Below are positions 47,286-55,597 of a stretch of DNA of 64,000 bases, piece after piece. The notes under the pieces were generated by a model that saw only the letters and a program-made list of their open reading frames with translations, had not been told where the DNA came from and did no database searches. Every line of letters begins with the position of its first letter. Position 1 is the first letter of the stretch. Source of the stretch: Affinundibacterium nitidum (GTDB lineage Bacteria; Pseudomonadota; Gammaproteobacteria; Burkholderiales; Burkholderiaceae_D); assembly GCF_014284155.1 (NCBI RefSeq), contig NZ_JACOFZ010000010.1:50689-114688 (forward strand). The letters run 5' to 3'. A program made the translations under genes and the position numbers.

Positions 47286-48488
47286 TTAAGATTTGACCGG
47301 TACGGGTTTTAAGACGGAAGTCAAAATAGCGCGACGCAATTCTCTAAACGGCAATTTAGGGTTGGTATCGGCATTACACAAACAAGCATAGGTAAGGCCG
47401 CTTGCTGGGTGGCTCACTAGCATGCTGGCAAAGCCCATCACGCCGCCGTGATGGTGAATGATGGCAGATTGGTCGCTGGTGCTCTCGTGGTCGATTAATA
47501 AACCCAGACCATAATCAACACTCCCCATCATTTTGTCATTCGGTGAAAACCGATTCGTACTCGCTTTGCGCTTGTTGCGCAGCAGACCAGGCGCCATCAA
47601 CTGCGCTAAGCTCTCAGGCGAGAATACTGCACCGCTTAAGAGTAAATGATGCCAACGGCAGAGATCGGATGCATTCGAAATCATGCCGCCGGCAGCGCCA
47701 TTGAGCACCATATCTTCATAGCCCGCGTTGGTGAACGGCAGATTCGCCTCTTCGCTCAGGGCGTATCCCGCCGCGCGATATGGAACGATACGTTGCGCCA
47801 CATCAAAGCTAGTTTTGCTCAACTTCAGTGGATCAAACAAGAGTGCTTTGCCAGCATCGGTGAGCGATTTCGAGGTGACATGCTCAATGATGGCACCGGC
47901 CAGGAAATAATTGGAGTTACTGTAGAGCCATGCGGTACCTGGTGCAAAATCAAAAACCTTTTTTTGTTTCGCGATCAGTTGCGCGAGTTCGATTTGATTC
48001 GTTGCCTTGATTGTGCGCGGGTCGACATCTGCATCGTGAATGCCAGCCGTGTGCTGCAAGAGTTCGCGTATGCTAAAGCTCTCTTTTGTTGCGAAATAGG
48101 GCAGGTATTTTTTGACGGGGTCATCAAGCTGCAAGGCTTCAGACTCTGCAAGTTTCAATAACATTGCCGCCGTAAATTGCTTACTGAGCGAGCCAATTCT
48201 AAAAATGCTGTCTTTGTTGACTGGTGTTCCAGTCTCGAGATTAGCATACCCCACTTGCTGCGAATAGACTTCTGCGCCTTTGTGCCATACGCTCAGTGCA
48301 ATACCCGGCGCGGCGCGGCTAGAAATGGCTTTGTCTAGAGCATTGGTCAATGTATTCGATTCAAACGGCGCAGGAACTACAGGGTTAATGGGCGCTGCCG
48401 AAGTTGCAAGGTGCGAGCCGCCATACATAGCTGCACCGGCACTGAGAATACCTGTTTTCAAAAATTGTCTGCGTTGGGAAAGAGACAT
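47286..48488 (-). CDS. Tat-exported serine hydrolase (beta-lactamase class C family)
   Basis: A 400-residue serine hydrolase. The N-terminus has a twin-arginine signal, SQRRQFLKTGILSAGAAMYG, so it is exported folded. The SxxK motif is in FRIGSLSKQFTAAML, and the tyrosine motif in LYSNSNYFLAG. The C-terminal HHHGGVMGFAS supplies the HxG-like triad. It is more like classical class C enzymes (YSN, SLSK) than the other serine hydrolase at 13.0-14.2 kb. Likely a periplasmic D-amino acid peptidase or beta-lactamase-like esterase. It is convergent with the DUF3334 gene. Confidence 0.85.
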   Translation of the reverse strand: MSLSQRRQFLKTGILSAGAAMYGGSHLATSAAPINPVVPAPFESNTLTNALDKAISSRAAPGIALSVWHKGAEVYSQQVGYANLETGTPVNKDSIFRIGSLSKQFTAAMLLKLAESEALQLDDPVKKYLPYFATKESFSIRELLQHTAGIHDADVDPRTIKATNQIELAQLIAKQKKVFDFAPGTAWLYSNSNYFLAGAIIEHVTSKSLTDAGKALLFDPLKLSKTSFDVAQRIVPYRAAGYALSEEANLPFTNAGYEDMVLNGAAGGMISNASDLCRWHHLLLSGAVFSPESLAQLMAPGLLRNKRKASTNRFSPNDKMMGSVDYGLGLLIDHESTSDQSAIIHHHGGVMGFASMLVSHPASGLTYACLCNADTNPKLPFRELRRAILTSVLKPVPVKS

Positions 48489-48721
48489 GTTCGCCTTTCA
48501 TCTTCACCAGAATACTGTGAACAAATTAACGAAGATTGTACTCCTGCAGCTTTGAAAAATGTATTTTCTTATGACTATCAATTGAATGTTGAATCACCCT
48601 CAATCTGAGTACAATAGGGCATGCTCCGAGGCTCGTTAGAAGTGCAACCTGGATAGGCATATTGGCTTCAGCTTTTTAAAATGGAGTCCTCGAACATCGC
48701 ACACACAAGAAGGAGAGCACC

Positions 48722-49009
48722 ATGGAAATGAGGCGTATTAATGCAGGCAAATTGAGGGCGATTGGCTATGACGCTAAGGAACGCACGCTGCGCGTTGAGT
48801 TCGATGACGGCAATGCGATTGATTATGCAGGTGTGGGCAATGAAACTTGGCGTCGCTTTTCAACGGCATCATCAAGTGCGATGTGGAGCTTTTATCGCGA
48901 CAACATCGAAGAGGAATTTCACGGCAAACGTGGACGTGCTGGAACGAGCTCGGCGAGCAGCCGAGCAGCTCTTGAAGATTTATTTAAAGCGCCAGACGCA
49001 GAGACTTGA
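48722..49009 (+). CDS. KTSC-domain protein
   Basis: A 95-residue protein whose first 65 residues match the KTSC domain: INAGKLRAIGYDAKERTLRVEFDDGNAIDYAGVG and an aromatic end MWSFYRDNIEEEF. The C-terminal part is basic then acidic. The family often stands alone or fused to nucleases and is thought to bind nucleic acid, without proof. A strong AAGGAG site lies 6 bases upstream. The IS481 element lies about 50 bases downstream, outside the gene. Confidence 0.8.
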   Translation: MEMRRINAGKLRAIGYDAKERTLRVEFDDGNAIDYAGVGNETWRRFSTASSSAMWSFYRDNIEEEFHGKRGRAGTSSASSRAALEDLFKAPDAET

Positions 49010-49057
49010 TTCCTGAAAAATACGAAGAAGTGCAACTAAATATACTAAGCATCTACC

Positions 49058-49083
49058 TGTATTAGTTCAGACTTGATCTGACA
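49058..49083 (+). repeat. Left terminal inverted repeat of the IS481 element
   Basis: 26-base repeat, TGTATTAG at the outer end, matching the right end in about 21 positions when read in reverse complement. Confidence 0.88.
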
Positions 49084-49160
49084 CATCGACTTGAAAAGAT
49101 GAGAGTTACCGGTTTAGATATGGGTGTCGAATCCTACTAAACCAAAGAAAGGTAACTCTC

Positions 49161-50201
49161 ATGCTACATACTAACAACCCTATCATCAAACATAAAGCCG
49201 GTTTGCTCAATTTAGCTGAGGAACTGAGCAATGTGTCCCGAGCGTGCAAAGTCATGGGCGTTTCACGCGACACTTTTTATCGCTATCAAGAGCTGGCGAA
49301 CGAAGGTGGTGTTGAAGCGCTGATTGATAAAAGTCGGCGTTCTCCGAACCTCAAGAATCGTGTTGACCCCACCATTGAAGACGCCGTTAAAACCTATGCG
49401 ATTGACTACCCAGCGCACGGGCAGCACAGGACGAGCAACGAGTTAAGAAAGCTTGGCATCTTCGTTTCTGGTAGTGGTGTACGATCCATATGGCTGCGTC
49501 ACGATCTGGAAAATTTCAAGAAGCGACTCAAGGCGCTGGAAGCGAAAGTGGCAAGTGAAGGCATCCTCTTAAACGATGCACAAGTTGCAGCATTGGAAAA
49601 GAAGAAGGAAGACGATGAAGCCTGTGGTGAAATCGAAACGGCGCATCCGGGCTATCTTGGCTCGCAAGATACTTTCTATGTGGGTAACCTTAAAGGCGTG
49701 GGCCGTATCTACCAACAGACCTATGTTGATACCTATAGTAAAGTCGCTCATTGCAAGCTCTACACCACAAAAACCCCGATCACGGCGGCTGATTTAATCA
49801 ACGATAAAGTGTTGCCGTTCTATGAAGCCAATGAGCTTTCTGTACTGCGTGTCTTGACGGATCGAGGTACGGAATTCTGCGGTAAAGTTGAACAACATGA
49901 CTACCAACTTTATTTGGCTATCAACGATATTGATCACACCAAAACGAAAGCGATGTCGCCACAAACCAATGGTATTTGCGAACGATTCCATAGAACTATT
50001 TTGCAGGAATTCTATCAAGTGACGTTCCGTAAAAAGATCTATACGACGCTCGATGAATTACAAAAAGATCTGGACGCTTGGCTCATTTACTATAACAATG
50101 AACGAACTCATCAAGGCAAAATGTGCTGCGGCAGAACGCCAATGGATACTTTGCTTGAAGGGAAATTGATTTGGGTTGAAAAGAATTTGACTCAAATCTA
50201 A
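49161..50201 (+). CDS. IS481-family transposase
   Basis: A 346-residue DDE transposase. The N-terminal helix-turn-helix (AEELSNVSRACKVMGVSRDTFYRYQ) is followed by a second HTH (HRTSNELRKLGIFVSGSGVR). The rve-type catalytic core carries a D in YVDTYSKVAHC, a D in VLTDRGTEFCGK and an E in NGICERFHRTILQEFY, which complete the DDE triad. The end has YYNNERTHQGKMCCGRTP, typical for the family. The frame is intact, so the element may be able to move. Confidence 0.92.
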   Translation: MLHTNNPIIKHKAGLLNLAEELSNVSRACKVMGVSRDTFYRYQELANEGGVEALIDKSRRSPNLKNRVDPTIEDAVKTYAIDYPAHGQHRTSNELRKLGIFVSGSGVRSIWLRHDLENFKKRLKALEAKVASEGILLNDAQVAALEKKKEDDEACGEIETAHPGYLGSQDTFYVGNLKGVGRIYQQTYVDTYSKVAHCKLYTTKTPITAADLINDKVLPFYEANELSVLRVLTDRGTEFCGKVEQHDYQLYLAINDIDHTKTKAMSPQTNGICERFHRTILQEFYQVTFRKKIYTTLDELQKDLDAWLIYYNNERTHQGKMCCGRTPMDTLLEGKLIWVEKNLTQI

Positions 50202-50231
50202 TCTGACAGACACCCTCGAAAAACTGGTAAC

Positions 50232-50257
50232 TGTCAGATCGGGTATGAGCTAATACA
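50232..50257 (-). repeat. Right terminal inverted repeat of the IS481 element
   Basis: Mirror of the left repeat; outer end TAATACA, inner end TGTCAGATC, directly followed by the duplicated target TCTACC. Confidence 0.88.
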
Positions 50258-50557
50258 TCTACCTCATCTTCTTCTTGATTTTTGCTTTTTCATCGTCCAT
50301 AGTAAAAACGAAGGCGCGCGTTATCGATGTGTGCTTTCGTGTTGACATTTGCTACGCCCTTACCCAATGTAGCGAATGAGTATTTTCCAACCTCGGCCCA
50401 ATTTGAATTAACTCCTAACGCACAAGTATCACATTCTCAGCGTTTTTATCCTTCGTCCTTTTGCTTCTTTAAAGTAGGCGGTGGCACTTCTTCTTTCACC
50501 GCATGATGTAGTTGTTCTTCTCACCAATAGTTGTATTGATTGTTAAAGGAGCTCGCT
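50258..50557. other. Gap between IS481 element and exbD
   Basis: About 300 bases without a clear gene. On the minus strand two short open stretches show protein-like composition (50292 to about 50440, and a short end near 50264-50325 ending MDDEKAKIKKK), each lacking a start or a good ribosome binding site. They may be remnants of a decayed gene. Confidence 0.4.
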
Positions 50558-50992
50558 ATGGAAAACATCTCTACCGCAAATACTGGCAAAGCCAGCGCAC
50601 CTGCCGAACCCATGTTGGAAATGAATATGACACCGATGATTGATGTCATGCTGGTCTTGATCATTATGTTCATCATGACTTTGCCGGTTGCGCAAAATGC
50701 GGTCAATCTCAATGTGGCGGGAGCAGATTGCGCCATCGTTTCTTGTGATTTGAAAAAGCCGGTGAAGGTCGATATCGATTTTGATGGCACCGTGTCTTGG
50801 AACGGCCAAGTGATCGATCGCAATACCTTGGAATATCGGTTTCAGGAAATCGGTAAACTTGATAAGCAGCCAGATGTGCATCTCTTAGCGAACCGCTTAA
50901 CTTTGTATAAGAATGTGGCGGCGGTGATGGTGGCGGCACAAAGCCGGGGCGTGAAATCGATGGGTTTGATCGGCAGTGAACAATATCTGTAA
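50558..50992 (+). CDS. ExbD/TolR-family biopolymer transport protein (orphan)
   Basis: A 144-residue inner-membrane protein. It has a short cytoplasmic start, then EMNMTPMIDVMLVLIIMFIMTLPVA with the conserved aspartate in IDV that carries protons, and a periplasmic domain rich in short strands. The family works with ExbB/TolQ to energise TonB or Tol systems. The ATG at 50558 has AAAGGAG 6 bases upstream. Neither exbB nor tonB is adjacent, and the C-terminus is of normal length. A terminator follows. In several betaproteobacteria extra ExbD genes occur next to other TonB sets, so a partner elsewhere is likely. Confidence 0.85.
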   Translation: MENISTANTGKASAPAEPMLEMNMTPMIDVMLVLIIMFIMTLPVAQNAVNLNVAGADCAIVSCDLKKPVKVDIDFDGTVSWNGQVIDRNTLEYRFQEIGKLDKQPDVHLLANRLTLYKNVAAVMVAAQSRGVKSMGLIGSEQYL

Positions 50993-51048
50993 GCTCGTCG
51001 CTGAATGAGCTTGATAAGCTGGCTTTAGCTCGTTCAGATTGACAGCAA

Positions 51049-51087
51049 AATGCCGCGTTTGATGCGTTCAAACGCGGCATTGTTTTT
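51049..51087 (+). terminator. Terminator after exbD
   Basis: AATGCCGCGTTTGA (51049-51062) pairs perfectly with TCAAACGCGGCATT (51068-51081), loop of 5, followed by TGTTTTT. Confidence 0.85.
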
Positions 51088-51205
51088 GGGTGCCTGAACA
51101 TTTTGGCGTGGCGTGCTATGATCTTTTGTCGACTATCGTCAACCGCGATGCGCTTCGTTTTACTTTCCATCGCGCTCTATCGAATCCGTTAAATCAGGGG
51201 ATAAC

Positions 51206-51826
51206 ATGCCGCAACTTAAAATTACTTACTTCGATGTGCACGGTGGCCGTGCCGAACCAGCTCGATTAGCTTTGGCAATCGGTGGCGTGAGTTTCGAAGA
51301 CCACCGTTTCACGTTTCCAGAGTTTGCAGAGGTACGCAAAACGACACCGTTCGGCCAAGTGCCGACCTTGACGGTTGACGACGTTCAAGTCACTCAATGC
51401 GATGCGATCATTCGCTATGCAGGTAAGTTAGCAGGTTTGTATCCAACAGACGCTTACCAAGCCTTGTTGTGTGATGAAGTAATGTTCGTCGTTGAAGAAG
51501 CGAGCATGCGTATGGGCCCCACTTATCGTATGACAGGCGAAGAGCAAAAAGAAGCGCGTTTGGCTTTGGTTAATGGCTCAATTCCTGTTTATCTGCGTTG
51601 GTTAGAGCAACAATTGAGAGCGCATGGTGGTGAGTATTTTGCCGATGGTCGTTTGACTGTGGCCGATCTCAAAGTTTTCATCGACATTCGTACCTTGAAT
51701 TCTGGTCGTTTAGATCACGTGCCGACGGATTTGGTTGAACAAGTGGCTCCAGCATTGAACGCGCATATGAAACGCGTGGCGGAACATCCCGCGGTGGTGG
51801 CTTACTACGCGAAGTTTGCCGCGTAA
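51206..51826 (+). CDS. Glutathione S-transferase (sigma-like)
   Basis: A 206-residue GST. The thioredoxin-like N-terminal domain has Y8 in KITYFDVHGGRAEPARLAL as candidate catalytic residue, the cis-proline motif QVPTLTVDD and the GSH-binding QCDAIIRYAGK. The C-terminal helical domain has FADGRLTVADLKVFIDIRTL. It resembles the sigma class that includes prostaglandin-D-synthase-like GSTs. Expected role: glutathione conjugation in detoxification. It is monocistronic and followed by a two-way terminator shared with the ene-reductase gene. Confidence 0.88.
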   Translation: MPQLKITYFDVHGGRAEPARLALAIGGVSFEDHRFTFPEFAEVRKTTPFGQVPTLTVDDVQVTQCDAIIRYAGKLAGLYPTDAYQALLCDEVMFVVEEASMRMGPTYRMTGEEQKEARLALVNGSIPVYLRWLEQQLRAHGGEYFADGRLTVADLKVFIDIRTLNSGRLDHVPTDLVEQVAPALNAHMKRVAEHPAVVAYYAKFAA

Positions 51827-51866
51827 TCGCAATCGGCAAATAAGAAATAAGCAGATAAAAAATAAG

Positions 51867-51919
51867 TAAAAAAGAGGCAACGCTGCGAAATAAATATTTT
51901 CGCGGCACTGCCTCTTTTG
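51867..51919. terminator. Two-way terminator between GST and ene-reductase
   Basis: AAAGAGGCA (51871-51879) pairs with TGCCTCTTT (51909-51917), with an inner imperfect stem (CTGCGAAA with TTTTCGCGG). A/T tracts on both sides fit convergent genes. Confidence 0.75.
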
Positions 51920-51972
51920 CTTTGCTACCTTTGTTACTTGAATGCGATCAAGTACCAAGTCCTGCATCCAAA

Positions 51973-53028
51973 TTACATCGTTGGATAATCAGTGTAGCCT
52001 TTTTCACCTGGTGTGTAGAAGGTGCTGGCATCTGGTGCGTTCAATGCTGCGCCCGCTTTCAAGCGCGCTGGCAAATCTGGGTTGGCCAAGAAGCCAGTAC
52101 CGAAAGCCACCACGTCGAGTAAGCCATCTTTGATCGCTTGTTGTGCTTCATCACCGCTATAACCCATATTGCCGATCAATACGCCTTTGTAGTTGGCACG
52201 AGCCACGGTCATCACGTCACCTTTTTGCGCTTGGAAGAAGTCTGCGCGCATTAAATGCAAATAAGCGAGGTTGAAGCTATTGAGGTGTTTGCTTAAATAG
52301 TCGATCAAAGCGATAGGGTCGCTATCGATCATGCCGTTATAGCTGTTCAATGGTGACAAGCGCACGCCGACACGATCCGCACCGATCGCGGCGCTGACTG
52401 CGGTCAAAATCTCGCTCAAGAAGCGCGCACGATTTTCGAAAGAGCCACCGTATGCATCGCTACGTTTGTTGGAGCCATCACGTAAGAATTGGTCGATCAA
52501 ATAGCCATTTGCCGCATGCACTTCAACGCCGTCAAAACCAGCCGCAATCGCGTTTTTCGCTGCTTGTGCAAACTCTTGCACGATCACTTGAATTTGTTCG
52601 ACACTGAGTTCTTGTGGGGCGACATGCGGCACCATGCCGTTTTGCGTGTGTATATCACCATTGATGGCGATCGCGCTCGCAGAGAAAGTTGGCGCACCAC
52701 CATTTAAGTCTGGATGCGCAGCGCGGCCGGCATGCCAGATTTGCATAAAGATTTTGCCGCCTTTTGCATGCACAGCATTAGTCGTCAATTTCCACGCTTC
52801 GATTTGTTCTGCGCTATACACACCAGGCTCTGCTGCAAAGGCAGAGGTGTTTGGCGTAATCATGGTGCATTCGGTGATGATCAAACCAGCGCTGGCACGT
52901 TGTGCATAGTACTCAGCCATCAGTGCGTTCGGCAAATGTTCATAGCCAGCGCGAGTGCGTGTTAATGGTGCCATCACCATACGGTTGTCGAGAGTTAAAG
53001 CACCTACTTTGATCGGAGAAAATAACAT
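51973..53028 (-). CDS. Old-yellow-enzyme family alkene reductase (NemA-like)
   Basis: A 351-residue FMN-dependent flavoprotein. It has the conserved start FSPIKVGALTLDNRMVMAPLTRTRA, the active-site region VHAANGYLIDQFLRDGSNKR with the H/N pair, RVGVRLSPLN, and the FMN-binding GNMGYSGDEAQQAI. Such enzymes reduce activated C=C bonds and nitro compounds with NAD(P)H. A TetR-type repressor lies 75 bases upstream, transcribed in the same direction, an arrangement like nemR-nemA, where the repressor senses electrophiles. The gene name nemA is plausible but not certain. Confidence 0.88.
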   Translation of the reverse strand: MLFSPIKVGALTLDNRMVMAPLTRTRAGYEHLPNALMAEYYAQRASAGLIITECTMITPNTSAFAAEPGVYSAEQIEAWKLTTNAVHAKGGKIFMQIWHAGRAAHPDLNGGAPTFSASAIAINGDIHTQNGMVPHVAPQELSVEQIQVIVQEFAQAAKNAIAAGFDGVEVHAANGYLIDQFLRDGSNKRSDAYGGSFENRARFLSEILTAVSAAIGADRVGVRLSPLNSYNGMIDSDPIALIDYLSKHLNSFNLAYLHLMRADFFQAQKGDVMTVARANYKGVLIGNMGYSGDEAQQAIKDGLLDVVAFGTGFLANPDLPARLKAGAALNAPDASTFYTPGEKGYTDYPTM

Positions 53029-53103
53029 GGTCTTTCCTTTATTGAGACATGGTTCAGGAGACGTGATATCGCGGATTGCGGCACACGTGAACTACAAATA
53101 GTG

Positions 53104-53694
53104 TTAATCGAGTTGCAGGGTTTTCTTGGTCGTGGCCATCGCGCAGTCGAGTGCACTGCGATCGTGACGCATCTTGGTCAGTAAGCTTGCGCCAAGCCAC
53201 ATTTGGTACAGGCTTTCGGCACATTGCTGCGCTTGAATATCAGCGGCGAGCGAACCATCTTGCTTGCCTTCTTCGATGCAAATCGCAATACGAGCGATGA
53301 TGCGGCGTGTGCCTTCTTGTAGTGCTAGTCGCATCGCTTCAGAAAGATCTGAGACTTCACCTGCGAGCTTGGCCGCTAAACATTGGCATTGCATTTCGCT
53401 TTCAGCAAAGCTAGACAGCCAGCCACTCCAATAATTCAGTAAACGTTGTGCTGCGGGAGTGTCGCTAGTTTGAAGAACGCTTTCTATCTGTGCGAGGTAA
53501 TGTTCGAAGTAATCCGCCAGCAAGGCTTCACCAAACAACTCTTTCGATTTGAAGTAGTGATAGAACGAGCCTTTAGGAACTGCAGCTGCTGTTAACACTT
53601 CATTTAGACCAACCGCGGCAAAGCCTTTGCCCAGAATAATGGGTTTGGCTGTGTCCAAAATATGTTGGCGGGTATTGTCGCGGGTGGTATTCAT
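53104..53694 (-). CDS. TetR/AcrR-family repressor (NemR-like)
   Basis: A 196-residue TetR regulator. The N-terminal HTH is seen in TRQHILDTAKPIILGKGFAAVGLNEVLTAAAVPKGSFYHYFKSKE. The C-terminal domain holds several cysteines (EMQCQCLAAKL), which could sense electrophiles, as in NemR. The start is uncertain: the ATG at 53694 or one 12 bases upstream. The operator-like palindrome directly upstream and the ene-reductase downstream support autoregulation of a detoxification operon. Confidence 0.85.
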   Translation of the reverse strand: MNTTRDNTRQHILDTAKPIILGKGFAAVGLNEVLTAAAVPKGSFYHYFKSKELFGEALLADYFEHYLAQIESVLQTSDTPAAQRLLNYWSGWLSSFAESEMQCQCLAAKLAGEVSDLSEAMRLALQEGTRRIIARIAICIEEGKQDGSLAADIQAQQCAESLYQMWLGASLLTKMRHDRSALDCAMATTKKTLQLD

Positions 53695-53715
53695 ACTTCG
53701 CATCATAGAACATAT

Positions 53716-53730
53716 TAGACCAGTCGTCTA
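53716..53730 (-). promoter_or_regulatory. TetR-type operator TAGAC-CAGTC-GTCTA
   Basis: TAGACCAGTCGTCTA is a palindrome with 5-base arms and a 5-base centre, placed 22-36 bases upstream of the repressor ATG. TAGAC/GTCTA half sites are typical for NemR/AcrR-type repressors that control ene-reductases, so autoregulation is likely. Confidence 0.65.
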
Positions 53731-53815
53731 GTAAACTTTTTGAGCCTGATCGACTTTGCCAAGTTGCAATGATATGTCTGTATTTTAAGTGAACTTAGCT
53801 GATATTTCGCCGCAT

Positions 53816-54583
53816 TTACGCGATTTTATTGATAAATCGGCTTTGGGCCCCTGTATCTGCATGCCGAACGGCCTGCACTAATTGCTCGACTAATTCCTGG
53901 TCAGTTTGCCAGAATTGCCCGTCTAGCCCTGCAATGACCCGCATCGCTGCCGTGGACTGCTGTAGTTGTCGAGCGGATGCATGAACTGCGTGTGCGCCGG
54001 TCATGAGAATCAGATCCTGTACCTGAGCCGCATTGACGCCAGCACCTGCGATGATTTCCAAGGCAGCGTTTCTTTGTACGTAATTGGCGATCTGAGCGGC
54101 ACCGGTATTCGCATCGTCGCTAGCGCCCGATGTGAGTAAGCCGTGTACGCCGAGACTCGTCAGCGCGGGCCAGTTGCGGTCAATATCGAGCACGCAATCA
54201 AACGCACGATGAAACACCACGCGCATATCACCTGCTGCATCTATCAGCCGAATACAGAAATCACGATCAATATTGCTATCACGATCGAGGGCACCAATCA
54301 CTACGCCATCGCATGCCAGTTGGCGACACATGCTGACATCACGCAACATGATCTCCAACTCCTCATCACCATAACAAAAATCGCCAACGCGAGGCCGTAT
54401 CAAAACATGTAAGGGAATATTGAGCTTATCGCGCGTGTAAGCGATCGTGCCAAAAGAAGGCGTTACACCGCCTCCCTCTAAGAATTCGCACAACTCAACG
54501 CGGTCTGCGCCACCAGCCTCGGCCGCAATGGCGGAGCGCACAGAATTCGCAGCAATTTCTATGATGGTGCGACGGGGGATCAT
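53816..54583 (-). CDS. cutC: CutC-family protein
   Basis: A 255-residue TIM-barrel protein of the CutC family. Conserved parts are IEIAANSVRSAIAAEAGGADRVELCEFLEGGGVTPS, the VLIRPRVGDFCY motif, VFHRAFDC, and LLTSGASDDANTGA. CutC was named for copper homeostasis, but the copper role is weak and a sugar-metabolism role is often proposed. It is the last of three leftward genes after glucokinase and glycosylasparaginase, with a two-base gap to the latter. That neighbourhood supports a carbohydrate role. Confidence 0.88.
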   Translation of the reverse strand: MIPRRTIIEIAANSVRSAIAAEAGGADRVELCEFLEGGGVTPSFGTIAYTRDKLNIPLHVLIRPRVGDFCYGDEELEIMLRDVSMCRQLACDGVVIGALDRDSNIDRDFCIRLIDAAGDMRVVFHRAFDCVLDIDRNWPALTSLGVHGLLTSGASDDANTGAAQIANYVQRNAALEIIAGAGVNAAQVQDLILMTGAHAVHASARQLQQSTAAMRVIAGLDGQFWQTDQELVEQLVQAVRHADTGAQSRFINKIA

Positions 54584-54585
54584 GC

Positions 54586-55584
54586 TCAGCTCTTAGCGTA
54601 GACAGAGGCAGAATCCAACAAGCGTTCATCTTTATCATGATCGCAGACCGCATACACAAAGCCATGATGCAGAGCATAAGCACCAACTTCGCCATGCTTA
54701 TTCATTGCCAGCAAACAGACTTGTAAATTCTTACTTGCTTCCTCACGTTTCTTAACGATGCGCTCTAATGCAGCGAGACAGGCCTCGCTAGGTGACTTCC
54801 CTTGTCGCATCATCTCGACCACGAGGAAACTCGCGGCATTGCGTATCATTTCTTCGCCGACGCCAGAGGCTGTCGCTGCACCTACTTCGTTGTCGACATA
54901 TAAGCCAGCACCGATGATAGGGCTGTCGCCCACACGGCCACGTAACTTCCACGCCATGCCACTGGTGGTGCATGCGCCAGCGAGGCGGCCATTGCTATCA
55001 ATCGCGAGCATACCTAAAGTATCGTGATTCGTTTTGTCGCCCGGCATAGCTTTGGATAAACGTTCGACATTCATTTGGGGCCGATACTTACTTTCCTTCT
55101 TCCATTCTTGCCATGCCTCTTTAGCCGTTGGGCTCAATAGATTCTTTTTTCTGAATCCCTGTTCGACCGCAAACTGTTGGGCACCAGCGCCGACTAACAT
55201 CACGTGCGGCGTCTTTTCCATCACGCGGCGCGCCACGGAAATCGGATGCAAGATATCTTCTAATGCAGCAACCGAGCCGCAACGACCGTCACCATCCATG
55301 ATGCTAGCGTCTAAGCTCACATGACCATCACGATCTGGGTTGCCACAACGGCCAACGGTGGCATTACACAGGTCACTTTCGGCCCAACGTGCGCCTTGCT
55401 CCACTGCGTCCAAGGCACTACCGCCAGCGCGTAAGGTTTTCCACGCGGCTTGATTGGCGCCGACGCCGAAGTCCCAAGTCGATACCACACGTGCTTGTTG
55501 CTGTTCTCGACAAAAAGCCTGCGGGACGATGAGCGACGCACCACTCGCGCTAATACCGGTAATCCATTGACGACGTGAAATCAT
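54586..55584 (-). CDS. N4-(beta-N-acetylglucosaminyl)-L-asparaginase (glycosylasparaginase)
   Basis: A 332-residue Ntn hydrolase with a Tat-like leader (MISRRQWITG, then GASLIVPQAF). The self-cleaving nucleophile is the threonine in NHDTLGMLAID, the family site of autoproteolysis. GRVGDSPIIGAGLYVDNEVGAATASGVGE follows, typical of glycosylasparaginases. It would split N-acetylglucosamine from asparagine in degraded glycoproteins, in the periplasm. The ATG at 55584 avoids a 44-base overlap with glk that the longer frame would need. It is between glk and cutC. Confidence 0.87.
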   Translation of the reverse strand: MISRRQWITGISASGASLIVPQAFCREQQQARVVSTWDFGVGANQAAWKTLRAGGSALDAVEQGARWAESDLCNATVGRCGNPDRDGHVSLDASIMDGDGRCGSVAALEDILHPISVARRVMEKTPHVMLVGAGAQQFAVEQGFRKKNLLSPTAKEAWQEWKKESKYRPQMNVERLSKAMPGDKTNHDTLGMLAIDSNGRLAGACTTSGMAWKLRGRVGDSPIIGAGLYVDNEVGAATASGVGEEMIRNAASFLVVEMMRQGKSPSEACLAALERIVKKREEASKNLQVCLLAMNKHGEVGAYALHHGFVYAVCDHDKDERLLDSASVYAKS

Positions 55585-55597
55585 ACTGTCTCTGTTT

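Larger units (their letters stand above)
49058..50257 (+). mobile_element. Complete IS481-family insertion sequence (1200 bp)
   Basis: The element is bounded by imperfect 26-base terminal inverted repeats: left 49058-49083, beginning TGTATTAG and ending GATCTGACA; right 50232-50257, beginning TGTCAGATC and ending TAATACA. They differ at about five positions. The ends are TGT...ACA. The 6-bp direct repeat TCTACC flanks both sides (49052-49057 and 50258-50263), a target-site duplication. One transposase fills the element. It landed in intergenic DNA between the KTSC gene and the ExbD gene. Because the TSD is exact, the insertion is likely recent. Confidence 0.92.

Noticed and set aside
50264-50450. 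Minus-strand fragments ending FYYGR and MDDEKAKIKKK
   Set aside because: Protein-like composition but in two frames, without start codons or ribosome binding sites; could be a remnant but cannot be named.
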